In this document: piece by piece, positions 1-11,680 of the stretch
Layout: every line of letters begins with the position of its first letter
How positions within the stretch are numbered: position 1 is the stretch's first letter
DNA from: Adiantum capillus-veneris
Lineage: Eukaryota; Streptophyta; Polypodiopsida; Polypodiales; Pteridaceae
Reading direction: 5' to 3'
NCBI GenBank assembly: GCA_014529385.2
Contig: CM043966.1
Span: forward strand, 100,917,587 to 100,981,586
DNA length: 64,000 nucleotides
Position numbers and translations under genes: made by a program
The notes under the pieces: generated by a model
What the model was told of the DNA's origin: nothing
The model's input: only the letters and a program-made list of their open reading frames with translations
The model's database searches: none

Positions 1-2273
1 GTCAACTCATGTTTGTGGCTGGTTGCTTTTCGGTGAAACACATGTCTTACAAAAGTTCTAAGAAGGGTAGCACCAAGAAGAAATGGTTTGACATGAAATG
101 TAGTCAATCCCGAAAACACTTTTGCTAAGGTTGGATGCAAGCAAAGACAAGGCAGTTTACTTGGAACATTCACACACTTACAAAGCACTTGTTCAAATAA
201 ATAGGAGAAGGTGGGAAGTCAAAAAACAACTTCTTTTAGCGTAAGAGAAAGCACATGCATGTGGCAAGTTTTGGCAAAATCTAAAAGGCAATTGTGTTGA
301 GAGCTTTGGTGACTTGACACTTGAGGATATGTATACGCATTGCAAGAACCTCTATGAGCAACCCAATGTTGATAAGATGTAGTGTTGTAGCTCCCTTCCG
401 TTTATGCCTCCCTTCTTTACCATTGAAGATGTATGCCGTGTGCTTGAGAAACTTGCTACTCACAAGGAAAGGGACCTTCAAGGTGTCAAGGCTGAAATGA
501 TTAAATGGACATGCAAGAAAACACGATATTGGATATGCGATATGTTTAACCTTGCACTTCAACCTGGCATGCCTCATGATTGGAGTGAAAATTGGATCAA
601 ACCTTTACACAAAGGAAGACATATAAACAATGTGAGCAACTATCACACTATAATGGTTGCTTCTTTGATGGCAAAGTTATTTGGAAGTATCATGGAGATG
701 AAGATAAGTGAATGGTTTGAAAAGAACAGCTCGATTGAAAGGAAAAACGTTGTATTGTTGCTTTGTGGATTCCAAGAAAGCTTTAAACATGGTACCGCAA
801 GGAAACCTTTGGAGACGTATGCAAATCCTTCAAGTGCCGAGAGAATTTATGCATGTAGTCTTTTGCATCTACCAAAAAGTGATATGTCGACTACGTATGG
901 GAGATGGAGTTTTAGAATTTTTTGCAAGAACCATTGGTGTCAAACAAGGATGCCCACTTTCCCCAACCCTCTTTGGGCTACTCATTGATGAATTGGAATG
1001 CATGGTTCTTGATTTTATGCAGCAAGAAGGCATAGAAGAGGTTAAGATCGGAAATGCAGTGATCATGCTTTAGCTTTATGTTGATGATGTAGTGCTCTTG
1101 GTACATACCTTAGAAGATGAACAAAAGCTTATGAGTGTCTTGGAATGCTTTTGCCTACATAGCAGACCGATCGTGAATGGATCTAAAACCAAGGTTATGC
1201 TTGTAAATACCCTCAATGAAAAAAAGCCATGCATTGTGTACAACAATGAGCAACTTGAAGTGGTAGATAGCTTCAAGTACTTTGTCCTTGAGGTTCCATC
1301 CAATGATAAATGGAAGGATTGCGCAATGTGTCGCTTGGAAATCGGAAAGAGGGCTTATTATGCATTTGATAATATGTGCAATGCTAGAGAGATCATGTGT
1401 TGGGCTCTCAAAAAGTATCTCTTTGAGACATTGGTGACACCGGTGATTCTTTATGGAGTGGAGGTGTGGGGTGGTAGCATCAGGAAGTCTACTTGGAAAG
1501 AGTTTGAGAATGTCCAAAAGCTTTTTCTCACCCACATTCTCCAAGTCAAGAAACAAACACCCTACATGCTCTTACTTCTTGAGTCTGGATCGCTTCTCAT
1601 GGAGGTCTTGGGCATGCAAAGGGTTGTGAAGTACGTGCTTAAGACACAACATAGCCCTTTGTATCGGCTTCCTAGAATCGCATATGAAGTAAGTCAAAAG
1701 GTCCAAAAGACATGCAAGAGGAAAATACTAAGTTTGGGGTGGATGCTTGACATCAAGAAATGGTTTGGAAGATGGGATACATGTCACTTGGTCAAGGATG
1801 CATCGAATGACTCCCAAGTTAATGAGGCCTTCTTACAACGCCAATGTATCATGGCTTGGGAGAAATCCAGAGGTTCTTGCTTAAGCCATTACACCACACA
1901 CATTGCCCCAAACTACAAATCTCTCTTCTTCTCCAAACGAGGTAACCAAACCCATCCCTACATCCTTGAGCCCATTCCATTGAGTGCGATCCGTACCATT
2001 GCCTCCATTCGTCTTAGATCCCATTCTCTACATTGTGAGACAAGACGTTGGGGCACTGGCGAGGAGTCTCATCGGTGTTGCACGTTATGCCCTCGTCAAG
2101 TGCGAGAGAGTGAGTACCACACACTACTTGAGTGCTCAAATTTTGACCAAATTAGGTCCTCTTTTCCCCATATATTCAGACTCTCCCTACATACCTTCCT
2201 CTCCCAACCACGATGTGGACTCTCTATCGTGACGCTCATTTCAGCCATTTTGAACATCAAGAGTCACTTATGA
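1..2273 (+). pseudogene. Degenerate LINE (non-LTR retrotransposon) reverse transcriptase ORF
   Basis: This is the 3' half of a LINE ORF2-type protein and it continues left of the window. From about position 60 to 700 one frame encodes the linker and the start of the RT domain. From about 730 a second frame carries the RT core: the FVDSKKA motif near 765, GVKQGCPLSP near 936 and the catalytic YVDD near 1078. The thumb and C-terminal region run to the stop at 2271. A Cys/His cluster (CTLCP...HTLLEC, about 2080-2135) matches the C-terminal zinc-like motif of many LINEs. Damage: stops near 236 and 368, a frameshift or deletion around 730 that removes the motif before the palm, and a TAG at 1071 just before YVDD. 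It cannot encode an active enzyme. The clade is not assigned. The LINE call is firm and the exact borders are not. Confidence 0.85.
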
Positions 2274-3436
2274 CCTCCACTCACACCACGTGACAGTTTC
2301 ATTTGGTCCCATAGGTCATATTTGACCTCCGAGGACAATAATAGAACTATCTCTCTCTCTCTCTCTCATATCATGTTGTGAGTTTAAAATTTATTGAGCA
2401 CACCATGTTTTCACCACATAGAAGAATTTTAGAAGCACTCATCTAACCTCACTTTACAAAGAATAGCATCTAGAGATGAAGACCATGCACACATTATTTG
2501 AGATCATAAGGCCATTACAAAAACAAGGTCTGACCTTTCATCATGAAAGGCTCTAGTAAGGAGGATGTACACCTATTGTGAAAACTGTGTAGTGGCTCAA
2601 CCATCTAGAAATGTGTAGCATGAATCACAAATATGGAAATATAGCTAGGTACGCTCATTCATAAAAAACACAGTCATGATGAAACCCAATGTACACGAGT
2701 AAGAAAAAGACATTTTGTATAAAACAAATAAGATCCACTCTCAAAAACCCCTTAGTAGTTGCTTGTGCTTCTTGAGTAGTGAAAAGGGTGGAGCTTTCTT
2801 GTTTGTAAGGGACATCCTCCAACATGGATCCCCTATTTGAAGATGTCCATCCACAATGTTGTCATTTACCACTTCATCAATCATTTTGGGTTTCTTTCTC
2901 CTAAAGTTGGTAAATTAGATACCCTTGCAAGTTAGAAGGGCCATAGTTCTAGAAATGAATGTGGTAATGAAAAACACACTACCAAGGATGCTACCAAAGC
3001 AATTTGAGTGTAATGTACCCAACATTTATCTATATAAGTCATTTCAGTTATATTGCAAAGTAATTGAGATTCTCAATTTTGTGAGTCATCATGAGTTTAT
3101 CAGAGCAACCGGATTGAAAATCGGGTTCAGAATCCATTTATTTATGATCTTTCTTTATGTGGAACAATAGGTTTATGTGGGAACCTAATGAAGAAAAAGC
3201 TTAGAGATAGTATTTTTAGGAAAGAAAGAGAGATGAGTCAAAATTAGGATACTTCTTTCTTTCTCTCTTTCAAAATAGAATGGGAACTTGTAAGTATAGA
3301 GTTTTTTTAAAATCAGACATAGGATTCGCTACACCCAAAAAATAAATTAAAAAATTTATAGAGCCGCGATGACACGCGAGCTTTTTCCTTCTCCTATTCT
3401 TGAAACCTCTCAGTATTCTTAGCACCCCCTAGGGCC
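2274..3436. other. Non-coding: LINE 3' tail and intergenic DNA
   Basis: A short (CT)n tract lies at about 2351-2367, shortly after the LINE stop, and may mark the 3' end of the LINE insertion. The rest is AT-rich with no ORF that resembles a protein. I see no other feature. Confidence 0.5.
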
Positions 3437-3593
3437 TATATAAAGGACCCTTCTCCTCTCACTTTGAACACACACATCTACAGAAGCGGAAGCTCTCTCG
3501 CAACGACGCGCCGGAGGAGGCCTCTCTCCCTTAATCTCTCACCTTCAAGCCATCTCCATCGCCAATCGTCGACGTGCCGTCACCCTATTTGTG

Positions 3594-3627
<34 letters not shown>

Positions 3628-3837
3628 AACAACGCGCTTTTCTTTTCTCCATTCTGAAGCTATGGCTTTGAAGCGTGTAACCGAAGTTCTAAGGGCGTCC
3701 ATGCTGTTGCACCACCAAGGAAGGTGGGAAGAAAGGTGTCAACTCTGAACGTACCTCATGCGGAAGCATCAACCAAAGAAGAAGTCGAAGCTGTCCAACC
3801 TCTAGCACAGGAGTTAGTCGCACGCGCTCTAAATCCG
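3437..3837 (+). other. Possible promoter and 5' exon of a host gene
   Basis: A TATA box (TATATAAA, 3437-3444) is followed by a CT-rich leader with a (CT)n microsatellite at about 3598-3625, typical of plant 5' UTRs. A first ATG lies at 3662. Two of the three frames across 3690-3837 are open, and one has a plausible acidic, helix-like composition (residues such as NVPHAEASTKEEVEA). The stretch ends in CCG followed by GTAAG (3838-3842), a good 5' splice site. The frame starting at the 3662 ATG stops at about 3748, so either the gene is damaged or the true start is elsewhere. The product is not recognised. No downstream exon could be matched, and this could also be the leader of an unrecognised LTR element. 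Confidence 0.25.
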
Positions 3838-4110
3838 GTAAGACAAATTTATAATTATGTATAGTTGTAAGATGAAATTAGACCTTACTTTGAACCGACC
3901 GGAAATGTGATTGTTCAATCACATGAAACAAGCATATGTTTTCATAGATTAGTGAAAGAACTGTTTGATAAATTGTCACTATTGTTGGATTGTTATTGTT
4001 TAATCAATTGTTATTGTTTGATAAGCGGTTTCTGATTGATATGAAGAATTGGTTGATCATGTTTGATGAATCATTTAATGAGAAGAATTGTTGAAAAAAT
4101 ATACTGTGTC

Positions 4111-4336
4111 CTCACGGGTAGCGAGATGATCCCGCGGGTAGCGGAGATTAAGCTGAGATTATCGGCTCTCTTTTGTTCCTCGCGGTTAGCGAGATGCCTC
4201 GCGGGTAGCGGGATGCCTGGCGGCTATCAAGATGCCTCGCGGTTATCGAGATGTGAAGGTTGCGCAATTCGCGGTTAGCGAATAAATCCTTTGCAAAAGC
4301 TCTGTTGTGCTTAAACAAAGGAAGTCCGCGGGTAGT
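4111..4336. repeat. Array of short palindromic repeats (19-bp period)
   Basis: About eight copies of a 15-bp dyad with consensus CTCGCGGTTAGCGAG are present. Four copies start exactly 19 bp apart (4179, 4198, 4217, 4236); others start at 4111, 4132, about 4267 and about 4324. Each unit pairs with itself as a 5-bp stem with a GGTTA or GGGTA loop. Several variants keep pairing: CCGC/GCGG at 4132-4144 and ATTCGC/GCGAAT at 4267-4283. The copy at 4217 has lost pairing. It lies in non-coding DNA downstream of the putative 3437-3837 exon. Confidence 0.75.
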
Positions 4337-4345
4337 GGCAAACAT

Positions 4346-5331
4346 CATGAGAAATTGGAAAAGTTATTTTTGTTGAATAATAGGGTTGTTACATTAGACA
4401 TTATTTGAATTGTTTTGGTATTGTTTGAAGGGCTGTATAAAAGAACCTGTGTTTGGAACTAATTAAGGAACACTCTTTGTATGTGTTAAACAGTGTGGTA
4501 AAAAGGGTGAGTACGGTGTGGAAAGTGGGGACTGGCTCAGGTTGTCGGTCAAGGATGGGTGGACTCGATTAGTCGAGTACTTTTCACTTTGTCTTCGTTA
4601 GTTAGAGATTTATCTCATATCATATTTTGGATTTAAGGATGGTGGTCGTGCCTCTTAAATGCGGGGAAAAAGGCGTTGTTTTTGGATCCTTAATATGTGA
4701 AAGGGATTTTCTTCTCTTATACTGTAGGATATAGAGTCCATAGAACCTTTAATCTCATCGACCTGGCTTGTGGCGTAGGGTCTTGCAACTACGAACACAA
4801 TAGGTGGAAGTCTTCTTCTCTTTCGTTGCTCGTATCCTTGCTTCGCATTATCATAGTAGGGTGTCGTCAACAGATTTAGAGAATAAAGAAGGCTATCTTC
4901 CAAGTCGCCCCGATCGTTTAGGACAGGGACCTTACATTGAGGAAGCAAAATCAACGACATTGGAAGAAACATCTGGGGTCCTATCTTCCATTGCAAAAAG
5001 AGTCACCCCTGCCTGACACCTGCCATGTTAAAGAATATATGTAAAATATCTATAGCTTCTCCAAAATATGTGATGTTGAAGTAGTTGGATGCATTGGCTA
5101 CTAAAAGATAAAACAACACCATTAACCATAGAAGAAGCCCAAGTGCATGCAATGCTACAACAATATTCATCCCTTCATGCCCAATTAATATGGTCTTTTT
5201 GTATTCACCATTGTAGGGAGTCTTATCAAGTATCGAGAAAACCTTACTAAGCGAACACAAAAATCGAGTGAAATTTGTTAGTGCCTGATGTGTCAGGCAC
5301 TTACTTTTTTATTGTAACTAAGGTCTTAGCT
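4346..5331. other. Non-coding stretch with one doubtful minus-strand ORF
   Basis: The minus strand has an open frame of 85 codons at 5003-5260 with a strongly hydrophobic centre (LHALGLLLWLMVLFYLL), which could be a membrane segment. It has no recognisable family and no supporting context, so it is not called as a gene. Nothing else is supported here. Confidence 0.4.
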
Positions 5332-5375
5332 TTAACACTAGGTTGTTAATGGGACACTTTTATGTCCTGTTAAGT

Positions 5376-5926
5376 GGCCATTTTCCTTGAATTATGTCAA
5401 GAGTTTCAAAATGGATTTTGAGGTGCTATCTATCTAGAAAGTTGTCTCATGAGCTGAAAAAAACTTGACATGTTTTTGGAATATCAATTCCATCTTTAAC
5501 CTTGTCCTTGCACAACATTTCACAACCTAAACTGTGTGAAAAAACGGGTCATGTTTTTGGCTTTTTTCAACTTTTTGCAACTATACAACTCTAGAATTCA
5601 TGTTTGTGAGGTCTATAATGCTACAGAACTATCTTTAATAGTCCTCAACATGTCCTGATGCTTCTAGGGAGAAATAGATGTAAAAGTTGTAAGTTATGAC
5701 CAAATTACAAAAATTGTCAAATCCTGTTTTTTAGCCAATTTTAGCTCTTCTATGATTTTTTTGGTGGATTTCATGATATCCAAATGTAGTTTTGATTTTC
5801 TATGTCCCATATTGTAACATAAAGCTAATATTCCTTGAGTTTTGGGGCACCTACTACCCTGTTTTGCATAGTACACAACGATGGTTGATTTTTTCTATTA
5901 TAGAAGAAAACGAAACATTCTACTAT
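5376..5926. other. Left arm of the putative DNA transposon, non-coding
   Basis: AT-rich sequence between the left inverted terminus and the copia insertion. The only open frame (minus strand, 5694-5876) has no recognisable product. Confidence 0.45.
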
Positions 5927-6153
5927 TGTTGGAATTAGGGTTGCAAAGAAACACACACAGCTTGGGGAAGACGAAGGAAGCTCAAGGCACACAATAGAGA
6001 GTGTATTACTTAGTGTGCAATGGAAAGATTGATAGCCCTAGAGTGATGGGCGTATATACAATGCACGGGGGAAAAAACCTCCTAAAAAGGGAAAAAATGC
6101 CCCGGCGGTCCTAGTGTGTTCACACACATCACTACCACATGTATATGGTAACA
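5927..6153 (-). repeat. copia-1 3' LTR
   Basis: 227 bp with TG/CA ends. It matches the LTR at 10756-10982 except for five substitutions. The last gag-pol reading frame runs into it. Confidence 0.95.
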
Positions 6154-6441
6154 GATCCCCCCTGGAGTGATGCGGTGAACGAGAGCTGGCACATGAGTAA
6201 AGGGAAGTGCCATGCCCTGAGGACAGGATCCGTCCACAAAGGGGAGTAAGCCCAGAGCTTTGCGGAAAGCTTCAAGCTTCTCACGAGACAATGCCTTTGT
6301 GAAAAGATCTGCAAGGTTGTCCTGTGTTGGCACATAAGCCAAGCTGATCTCTCCTGCTGAGAGCCTCTCCCTGACATAGTGGTAATGCACCTCAATGTGC
6401 TTTGTGCGAGCATGAAAAACTGGGTTTCTCGTAACTGCCAA
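6082..6441 (-). pseudogene. copia-1 RNase H C-terminal piece
   Basis: This is the end of the copia RNase H domain: the RTKHIEVHYHYVRE segment and the D of QDNLADLFTKAL, followed by the usual tail that reads into the LTR. It is in the same frame as the preceding pieces. Together with codons just upstream (about 6442-6480, YTDSQSAL, with the third catalytic Asp) it completes the domain, but the TAG at 6481-6483 separates it from the rest. Confidence 0.85.
6154..6168 (-). promoter_or_regulatory. copia-1 polypurine tract
   Basis: The minus strand reads CTCCAGGGGGGATC directly before the 3' LTR, the usual place for plus-strand priming. Confidence 0.75.
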
Positions 6442-6480
6442 TGCGCTCTGACTGTCAGTGTAGATAGTGTTGGCAGTGTT

Positions 6481-7008
6481 CTATCCAACACCCAAATCAG
6501 CCATAAGGCGTCTGAGCCATACACACTCAACCGTAGTTGTGAAGACTGCCCTGTACTCAGCCTCACAACTCGAAGTGGCCACAGTAGGTTGCTTCTTTCT
6601 CAACCATGATATACATGAACTGCCAAGCATGAAACAAAAACCACTTGTGGACACTCTCGTGTCAAAACAACCTGCCCAATCTGAGTCCGAAAAAGCATGT
6701 AAGTCTGGCGGCAATGATCCCCCCTTGGGATAAAACAAGCCAAGATGTAAAGTGCCACTAAGGTATCGGAAAATCCTCTTGACAGCCTGCCAATGCTTAG
6801 ACCCTGGGCTATGCATAAATCTGCTGACCTGTGAGACTACAAACTGAATATTTGGCCTCGTGTTGCATACATAAATGAGGCAGCCAACAGCATTTTGGTA
6901 AAGAGTGACATCAGCAGGATCACCAGCATCATGTAGACTCAACTTCAAACCTGTTTCCATGGGAGTGGCAATAGGTTTGCAATCCTCAAGTCCAAACTTA
7001 CATAGCAA
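6481..7008 (-). pseudogene. copia-1 RT C-terminus and RNase H N-terminus
   Basis: The piece starts in the RT connection (CKPIATPME) and carries the RNase H landmarks FSDSDWAGC (first Asp) and SSCEAEYRA (Glu). It ends at an in-frame TAG (6481-6483), just before the third catalytic Asp. The upstream stop at 7018 separates it from the RT core. In an intact element this would be one polyprotein domain that degrades the RNA of the RNA-DNA hybrid. Confidence 0.9.
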
Positions 7009-7017
7009 TGTCTCTAT

Positions 7018-7662
7018 CTAACTTTTCTGACACAAGGCAATACCACCATCACACTGCTTAAATTGTATACCCAAATAATGATGCAACAGCCCCAAATCTT
7101 TCATCTTGAAAGTAGCATTCAAATCAGCCTTAAATTCAGCAATATGTCTCTCATTTGGTCCAGTGATCAGCAAATCATCAACATAAAGAACCACGATGAG
7201 AAATACATCACCCTCACGCTTTACATACAATGTGCTTTCTGTTGGACTGTTACGAAAGCCTTGTTTGACCAAATGAGTGTCAGCTTTCTCATACCAAGCA
7301 CGAGGAGATTGCTTCAACCCATACAAAGCCTTGTTACATTTGCACACTTTGTCCTCTTGTCCTTTTATGACAAAACCGTGAGGCTGCGTTACATAAACTT
7401 CCTCAAATATGTCACCATTCAAGAAAGCAGTAACAATGTCTGATTGATGTACATCCCAACCAAAATGAGCTGCCAATGCACATAGAAAACGTACAGTAGT
7501 CATACGACAAGTGGGAGCAAAAGTCTCTTCGTAATCTATGCATTTTTGCTGTGCATAACCCTTTGCAACAAGTCGAGCCTTATGGCGATCGATCTCACCA
7601 TCCGGTTTGCGTTTCAACTTGTAAACCCACTTCGTACCAATGCCCTTTTTGCCAGGAGTCAA
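7018..7662 (-). pseudogene. copia-1 reverse transcriptase core
   Basis: Clear copia RT: GTKWVYKLKRKPDG at the start, VTAFLNGDIFEEVY with the first catalytic Asp region, ALYGLKQSPRAWY, and the catalytic YVDDLLI near 7170. The catalytic YVDD is intact. The frame is closed by a TAG at 7018-7020 and opened after a TAA at 7687, so the enzyme could only be made by readthrough. The first Met used here is internal; the true domain continues upstream into the 7687-8007 piece. Confidence 0.92.
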
Positions 7663-7686
7663 ATCACATAAAGTCCATGTGTCATT

Positions 7687-8007
7687 TTATATAAGTGCAT
7701 CATATTCTGATTGCATGGAAACTATCCAATTTTGTGAATTCTGTGCTTCATCAAAAGTCAGAGGCTCCTCAACATCATGTAAACTAGACGCAGCCAAAGC
7801 ATAACAATCTGATGCATAAGATGCATGGCGAGAGCCTGAACGAGTACGACTAGACAAAGGTGCATCCAATTTACTGTCACGCAAAGTGTGCACCAGCCAT
7901 TTTGGCATACCTCTAGCCTGCTCATTTTCAGCCCTTTCCTCATCAAGTACATCATGTACATCTGCATCAGTAATAGGCTGATCTAAAACATTTTCAGAAA
8001 CCCCCAT
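7687..8007 (-). pseudogene. copia-1 integrase-RT linker
   Basis: This is the variable linker between integrase and RT, ending in the conserved start of the RT_copia region (WIVSMQSEYDALI). The next codon is TAA (7687-7689) where related elements have an ordinary residue. It shares a frame with its neighbours. It has no enzymatic motif of its own. Confidence 0.8.
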
Positions 8008-8010
8008 ACG

Positions 8011-9816
8011 CTATACATTTGCCTCATTGGAACTTACATTCGTATTTCCACCACTGAAAAGAGGCAACAAAGTGTCATAAATGTCCTGTGAGCTTACATT
8101 ACTGTCTCTAGTACATGACAGCAAGGGCTGAACAGAATCTTCCACAAACACTACATCCCGAGAAACCAGAATACGTTTTTTTCGCGGATGATACAACCTG
8201 TAACCTTTTATTTCAGCACTATAACCAACAAAAATACATTTGACAGCCTTATCATCCAATTTTCTGCGCTGCACTTGTGGCACCAAAGCATATGCCAAAT
8301 AGCCATAAACATGCATGTGCTCAATAGAAGGCTTTCTATCATGCCATGCTTCATATGGAGTAATAGACTGCAAAGATTTCGTAGGACACCTGTTTAGTAC
8401 ATAAGTGGCACACATGATGGACTCGAGCCAAAAAGAATGCGGTAAAGCTTGACTTTTGACCATACATTGTGCCATTTCTGTCAGTGACCTTTTTTTCCTC
8501 TCAGCAACACCATTTTGCTGAGGCGTATAAGGCACTGTACATTGGTGTTTTATCCCATGACTAGACATAAATGCATTAAATTCATGAGACATATACTCCC
8601 CCGCTCGATCGGAACGGAGGGTGCCCATAGTACATTTCGAGACATTTTGAGCCATAGCCAGAAATTGTTTGAAGCACATAAAAACTTCGGACTTCGCTTT
8701 AAGCGGAAATACCCATGCATGCCTGGAGTAGTCATCAATGAAAGTCACGAAGTACAGGTAATTGCCCAAGGACGGAGTTTGCATGGGCCCACAAACATCA
8801 CTATGCACAAGCTGCAACCTGCATGTGGCCCGAATTGAACCATCCTTTGGAAACTTAGAACGCTGCATCTTACCCAAAATACAGCCTTCACAAACATGTT
8901 TGATAGGTGCTTCAAGAGGCGGCCAAGAAGCAACCATATCAGATTTCTGCAAACGCAGCAAACTGGCAAAATTCAGATGACCAAAACGTGCATGCCAAAG
9001 TTTTGCATCTGAAATAGCCCTTGAATCTGCAACAGCATTTGTAAAATTTTTTCCACACTTGTCATACAAAGTGAGCTTATACAGCCCACGGCACAAAAGG
9101 CCATATGCAACAATTTCATCACCAAAACTGAGATCATGAACTGTACATCTGTCATCCACAAATTTGACTACAAGTCCAAGTCTAGCAAGTGCGGATACAG
9201 ACAAGAGATTCTTCTTGATCCCAGGTACATAAAGCGCATCAACAAGTGTGAAGGAACTGCCATTAGCAGCAGTGAGCACAATCTTTCTAACTCCCTGAAC
9301 TGGATAAAAGGCATTGTTGGCACAAGTGACTGAATTCCCATGAGGGACAGACTCGAGAGAGGTAAACAATTCATGATGTGAGGTAATGTGCTTTGTAGCA
9401 CCACTGTCGAAATACCACACATGTGAATCTGCAGCAACTGACAAGCATGCATCATGGACATCAAGATTGTAAGTGCACTCTGCGCTAAAAGCCCATTCTG
9501 CATCAACATCAGCAACACAGTCTCCTTTCACAGAAGACTCAACAATGGCTGCATTTGTAGTGGAACCAGCATTTGCAGTGGAACCACCCTCTTTCTTCTT
9601 AGCCTCTTTGGCCTTCAACTTAGGAAACGATTTGATCAAGTGATCATTGGCTTTCCAATAATGGCAACGCATCTTCTTTTTGCCCTTATCACCAGAATTG
9701 CCAGACGAAGTGCTGCCAACGGAAGCATTAGGAACATAATTTTTGCCACTCGCAGCAGAACCATAAGAAGTGGCTGCATTACTGTTACCACCCTTTCTTT
9801 GAGAAGCAATAAAAGC
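8011..9816 (-). pseudogene. copia-1 nucleocapsid end, protease and integrase
   Basis: From its N-terminus: a zinc knuckle that has decayed (CHYWKANDHLIKSF, with two Cys lost), then protease with intact catalytic DSGAT (about 9400), the GAG-pre-integrase HHCC domain (LWHARFGHL...CEGCILGK) and the integrase core with D (HSDVCGP), D (LRSDRAGEY) and E (NGVAERKK) all present. The first in-frame Met is at 9672, but the frame is continuous with gag apart from the TAG at 9817. It ends at a TAG at 8011. Protease and integrase would mature the particle and insert the cDNA. Confidence 0.92.
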
Positions 9817-10515
9817 CTATTCAACTGCACACTGCCTAGTCCTGTTTTTTCTGGAAAGTGACTCTTGCAACAGCAATGTGCATAATGCATCAAACTTGAC
9901 AACTTCAGGATTTCCTTGCGTCATCAGTCTCCAAGTACTAGCAAAAGTCTGGTAGGAATCTGGTAAGGCATCAAGAACAGTCTGCACAAGGGAACTGTTA
10001 GAAATGACTTCACCTGCAGAATTAAGCTGCTCATTGATATCCTTGACACTAGCAAGGAAAGTGTCCATATCATCTTCCTCATGCATAATCTTCGACTCCA
10101 GCTCTTTACGCAGCAAAGCAATTTTAGCCTCATTGCGGCTTGCATAAAGACGTGCTAGAATATCCCAAGTCTGTTTTGCAGATTTTGCTGAACGGATGTG
10201 AGGAACAATGGTGCGCTTCACAGAAAACGCAATCAATGCATGAGCCTGCGCATCCTTAACATCCAAACGAGCTTGTTCTGTCGTAGGCAAAATAACTCTA
10301 ACAGCTGCAATCCTTGCAGTAAGACCTGCAACATCCTCAACATCGCCTACATCCTCAGAACCAGGACGTACATCAATGCCCTGCACAATGTTCCAGACAC
10401 CTTCTGACACAAGAACATGTTGCATCATATAAGCCCACATAGGGTAGTTGTCCCCATCCAACCTGTCCTCAGCAGCAAACATCTTGAACACATCTGTGTT
10501 GTTGTTGTCAGCCAT
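9817..10515 (-). pseudogene. copia-1 Gag
   Basis: The Gag starts at the ATG at 10515 (MADNNNTDVFKMF), about 240 bp after the LTR. It contains the conserved YPMWAYMMQHVL segment and the helical capsid-like domain of copia Gag (UBN2 family), for example LARLYASRNEAKIALLRKEL. It forms the particle shell and would be made as the N-terminus of the gag-pol polyprotein. The frame ends early at a TAG (9817-9819) before the zinc knuckle, so a full polyprotein is not possible. Confidence 0.9.
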
Positions 10516-10740
10516 GGTAAATGCTGCACCTGATGTGAAAATTGCCCGAAAATAGGAGAAACGGAGCGGGAACAACCTGTGCTATATAGCACAAACCGTA
10601 GAAGACTATAAGGCACCTATTATGCAGAAATTGGCACTGACATAAATTCTGCACAAAATGACGAAATGCTCACTGAAATCGGAGAAAGTGAATAGGCGTG
10701 TGCTGGAGCAGCCGGCGACTAAGCCCGGGAGGACGTGACC

Positions 10741-10753
10741 TTCTCTGATACCA
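10741..10753 (-). promoter_or_regulatory. copia-1 primer-binding site
   Basis: The minus strand reads TGGTATCAGAGAA two bases after the 5' LTR. The first 11 bases match the complement of the 3' end of plant initiator tRNA-Met, the usual copia primer. Confidence 0.85.
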
Positions 10754-10755
10754 AT

Positions 10756-10982
10756 TGTTGGAATTAGGGTTGCAGAGAAACACACACAGCTTGGGGAAGA
10801 CGAACGAAGCTCAAGGCACACAATAGAGAGTGTATTACTTAGTGTGCAATGGAAAGATTGATAGCCCTAGAATGATGGGCGTATATACAATGCACGGGGG
10901 ACAAAACCTCCTAAAAAGGGAAAAAATGCCCCGGCGGTCCTAGTGTGTTCACACACATCAGTACCACATGTATATGGTAACA
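10756..10982 (-). repeat. copia-1 5' LTR
   Basis: 227 bp with TGTTGG...GTAACA ends. Followed by the second copy of the target duplication ACTAT (10983-10987). Confidence 0.95.
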
Positions 10983-10987
10983 ACTAT

Positions 10988-11680
10988 ATCAAGTATAGCT
11001 TTTTCAATATTGCTAGTTTCTTGTGACAACTATATGCATTTTGTAGGTAGTAACCATATCTAGTCATAAGGATCAAATTTGGCGAGATATTGAATAGTTT
11101 CTATGGGATTCTACAACTCATAATGTTGAACCCAGTTTTTTCATGTTTGCTGTATTTAGCACTTCATCTTTGTCCCCAAGATTCCCCTTGGTAAGAGATG
11201 TATTATTCTTTTGACATGCTCCATGGCTCCTTATGAACCTAAAGGACAACAGGGAACTAAGAAAACATGCATATATTATTTGTATTGAGCGTGGCTATAG
11301 AAACTTTGATGATAGGTTTGCAGAATGGTAAAAATTCATCTTTTTTGTATCTATTTCTTTTGGCAAAACAAAAAATAGTGAGTGAGAAGCAATCAAATGT
11401 TCTGATCACCAACCCATTGAAGTTAAGTAGGGAATTTATCTCAAGTCCTACAAAAATCCCTAATCTTATTTTTATGCAACAAAACGTAAGAAATGACTGT
11501 TTTGATGAAAATGTACTAGTCCATCAACTTTGGAGGCTTGGTGTGACCAAAAGATGAGAAATTTTACAAGTTTCTTATTTTTTCCATGTGTAGTAGGCCT
11601 TGAACTATAAACTCATGAAAGGATTTCACAAAATGAGTGGATCTACTATGGTTTTGGAGGTTTTTTTCAAAACCCTGAAA
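10988..11680. other. Right arm of the putative DNA transposon
   Basis: Continues the sequence interrupted by copia-1. The plus strand is open at 11267-11557 (96 codons), but another frame over 11263-11330 also looks coding-like, and neither matches a family I know. Treated as degenerate. Confidence 0.4.

Larger units (their letters stand above)
5927..10982 (-). mobile_element. Complete Ty1/copia retrotransposon (copia-1)
   Basis: Two 227-bp LTRs of the form TGTTGG...GTAACA bound a 4.6-kb interior. The 5-bp target duplication ACTAT (5922-5926 and 10983-10987) shows a clean insertion. The primer site and polypurine tract sit at the expected LTR borders. The domain order on the minus strand is gag, protease, integrase, RT, RNase H, which defines copia. 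All coding pieces lie in one frame, broken by five in-frame stops and no visible frameshift. The LTRs differ at five positions by eye (about 2%), so the insertion is fairly recent. It interrupts the 5332-11721 DNA transposon. Confidence 0.95.

Noticed and set aside
4111-4336. CRISPR or tRNA-like cluster
   Set aside because: The spacing is 19 bp with no unique spacers, and the stems are too short for tRNA arms.
5003-5260. Minus-strand ORF with a hydrophobic segment as a membrane protein gene
   Set aside because: No homology, no promoter context and AT-rich surroundings; chance remains the better explanation.
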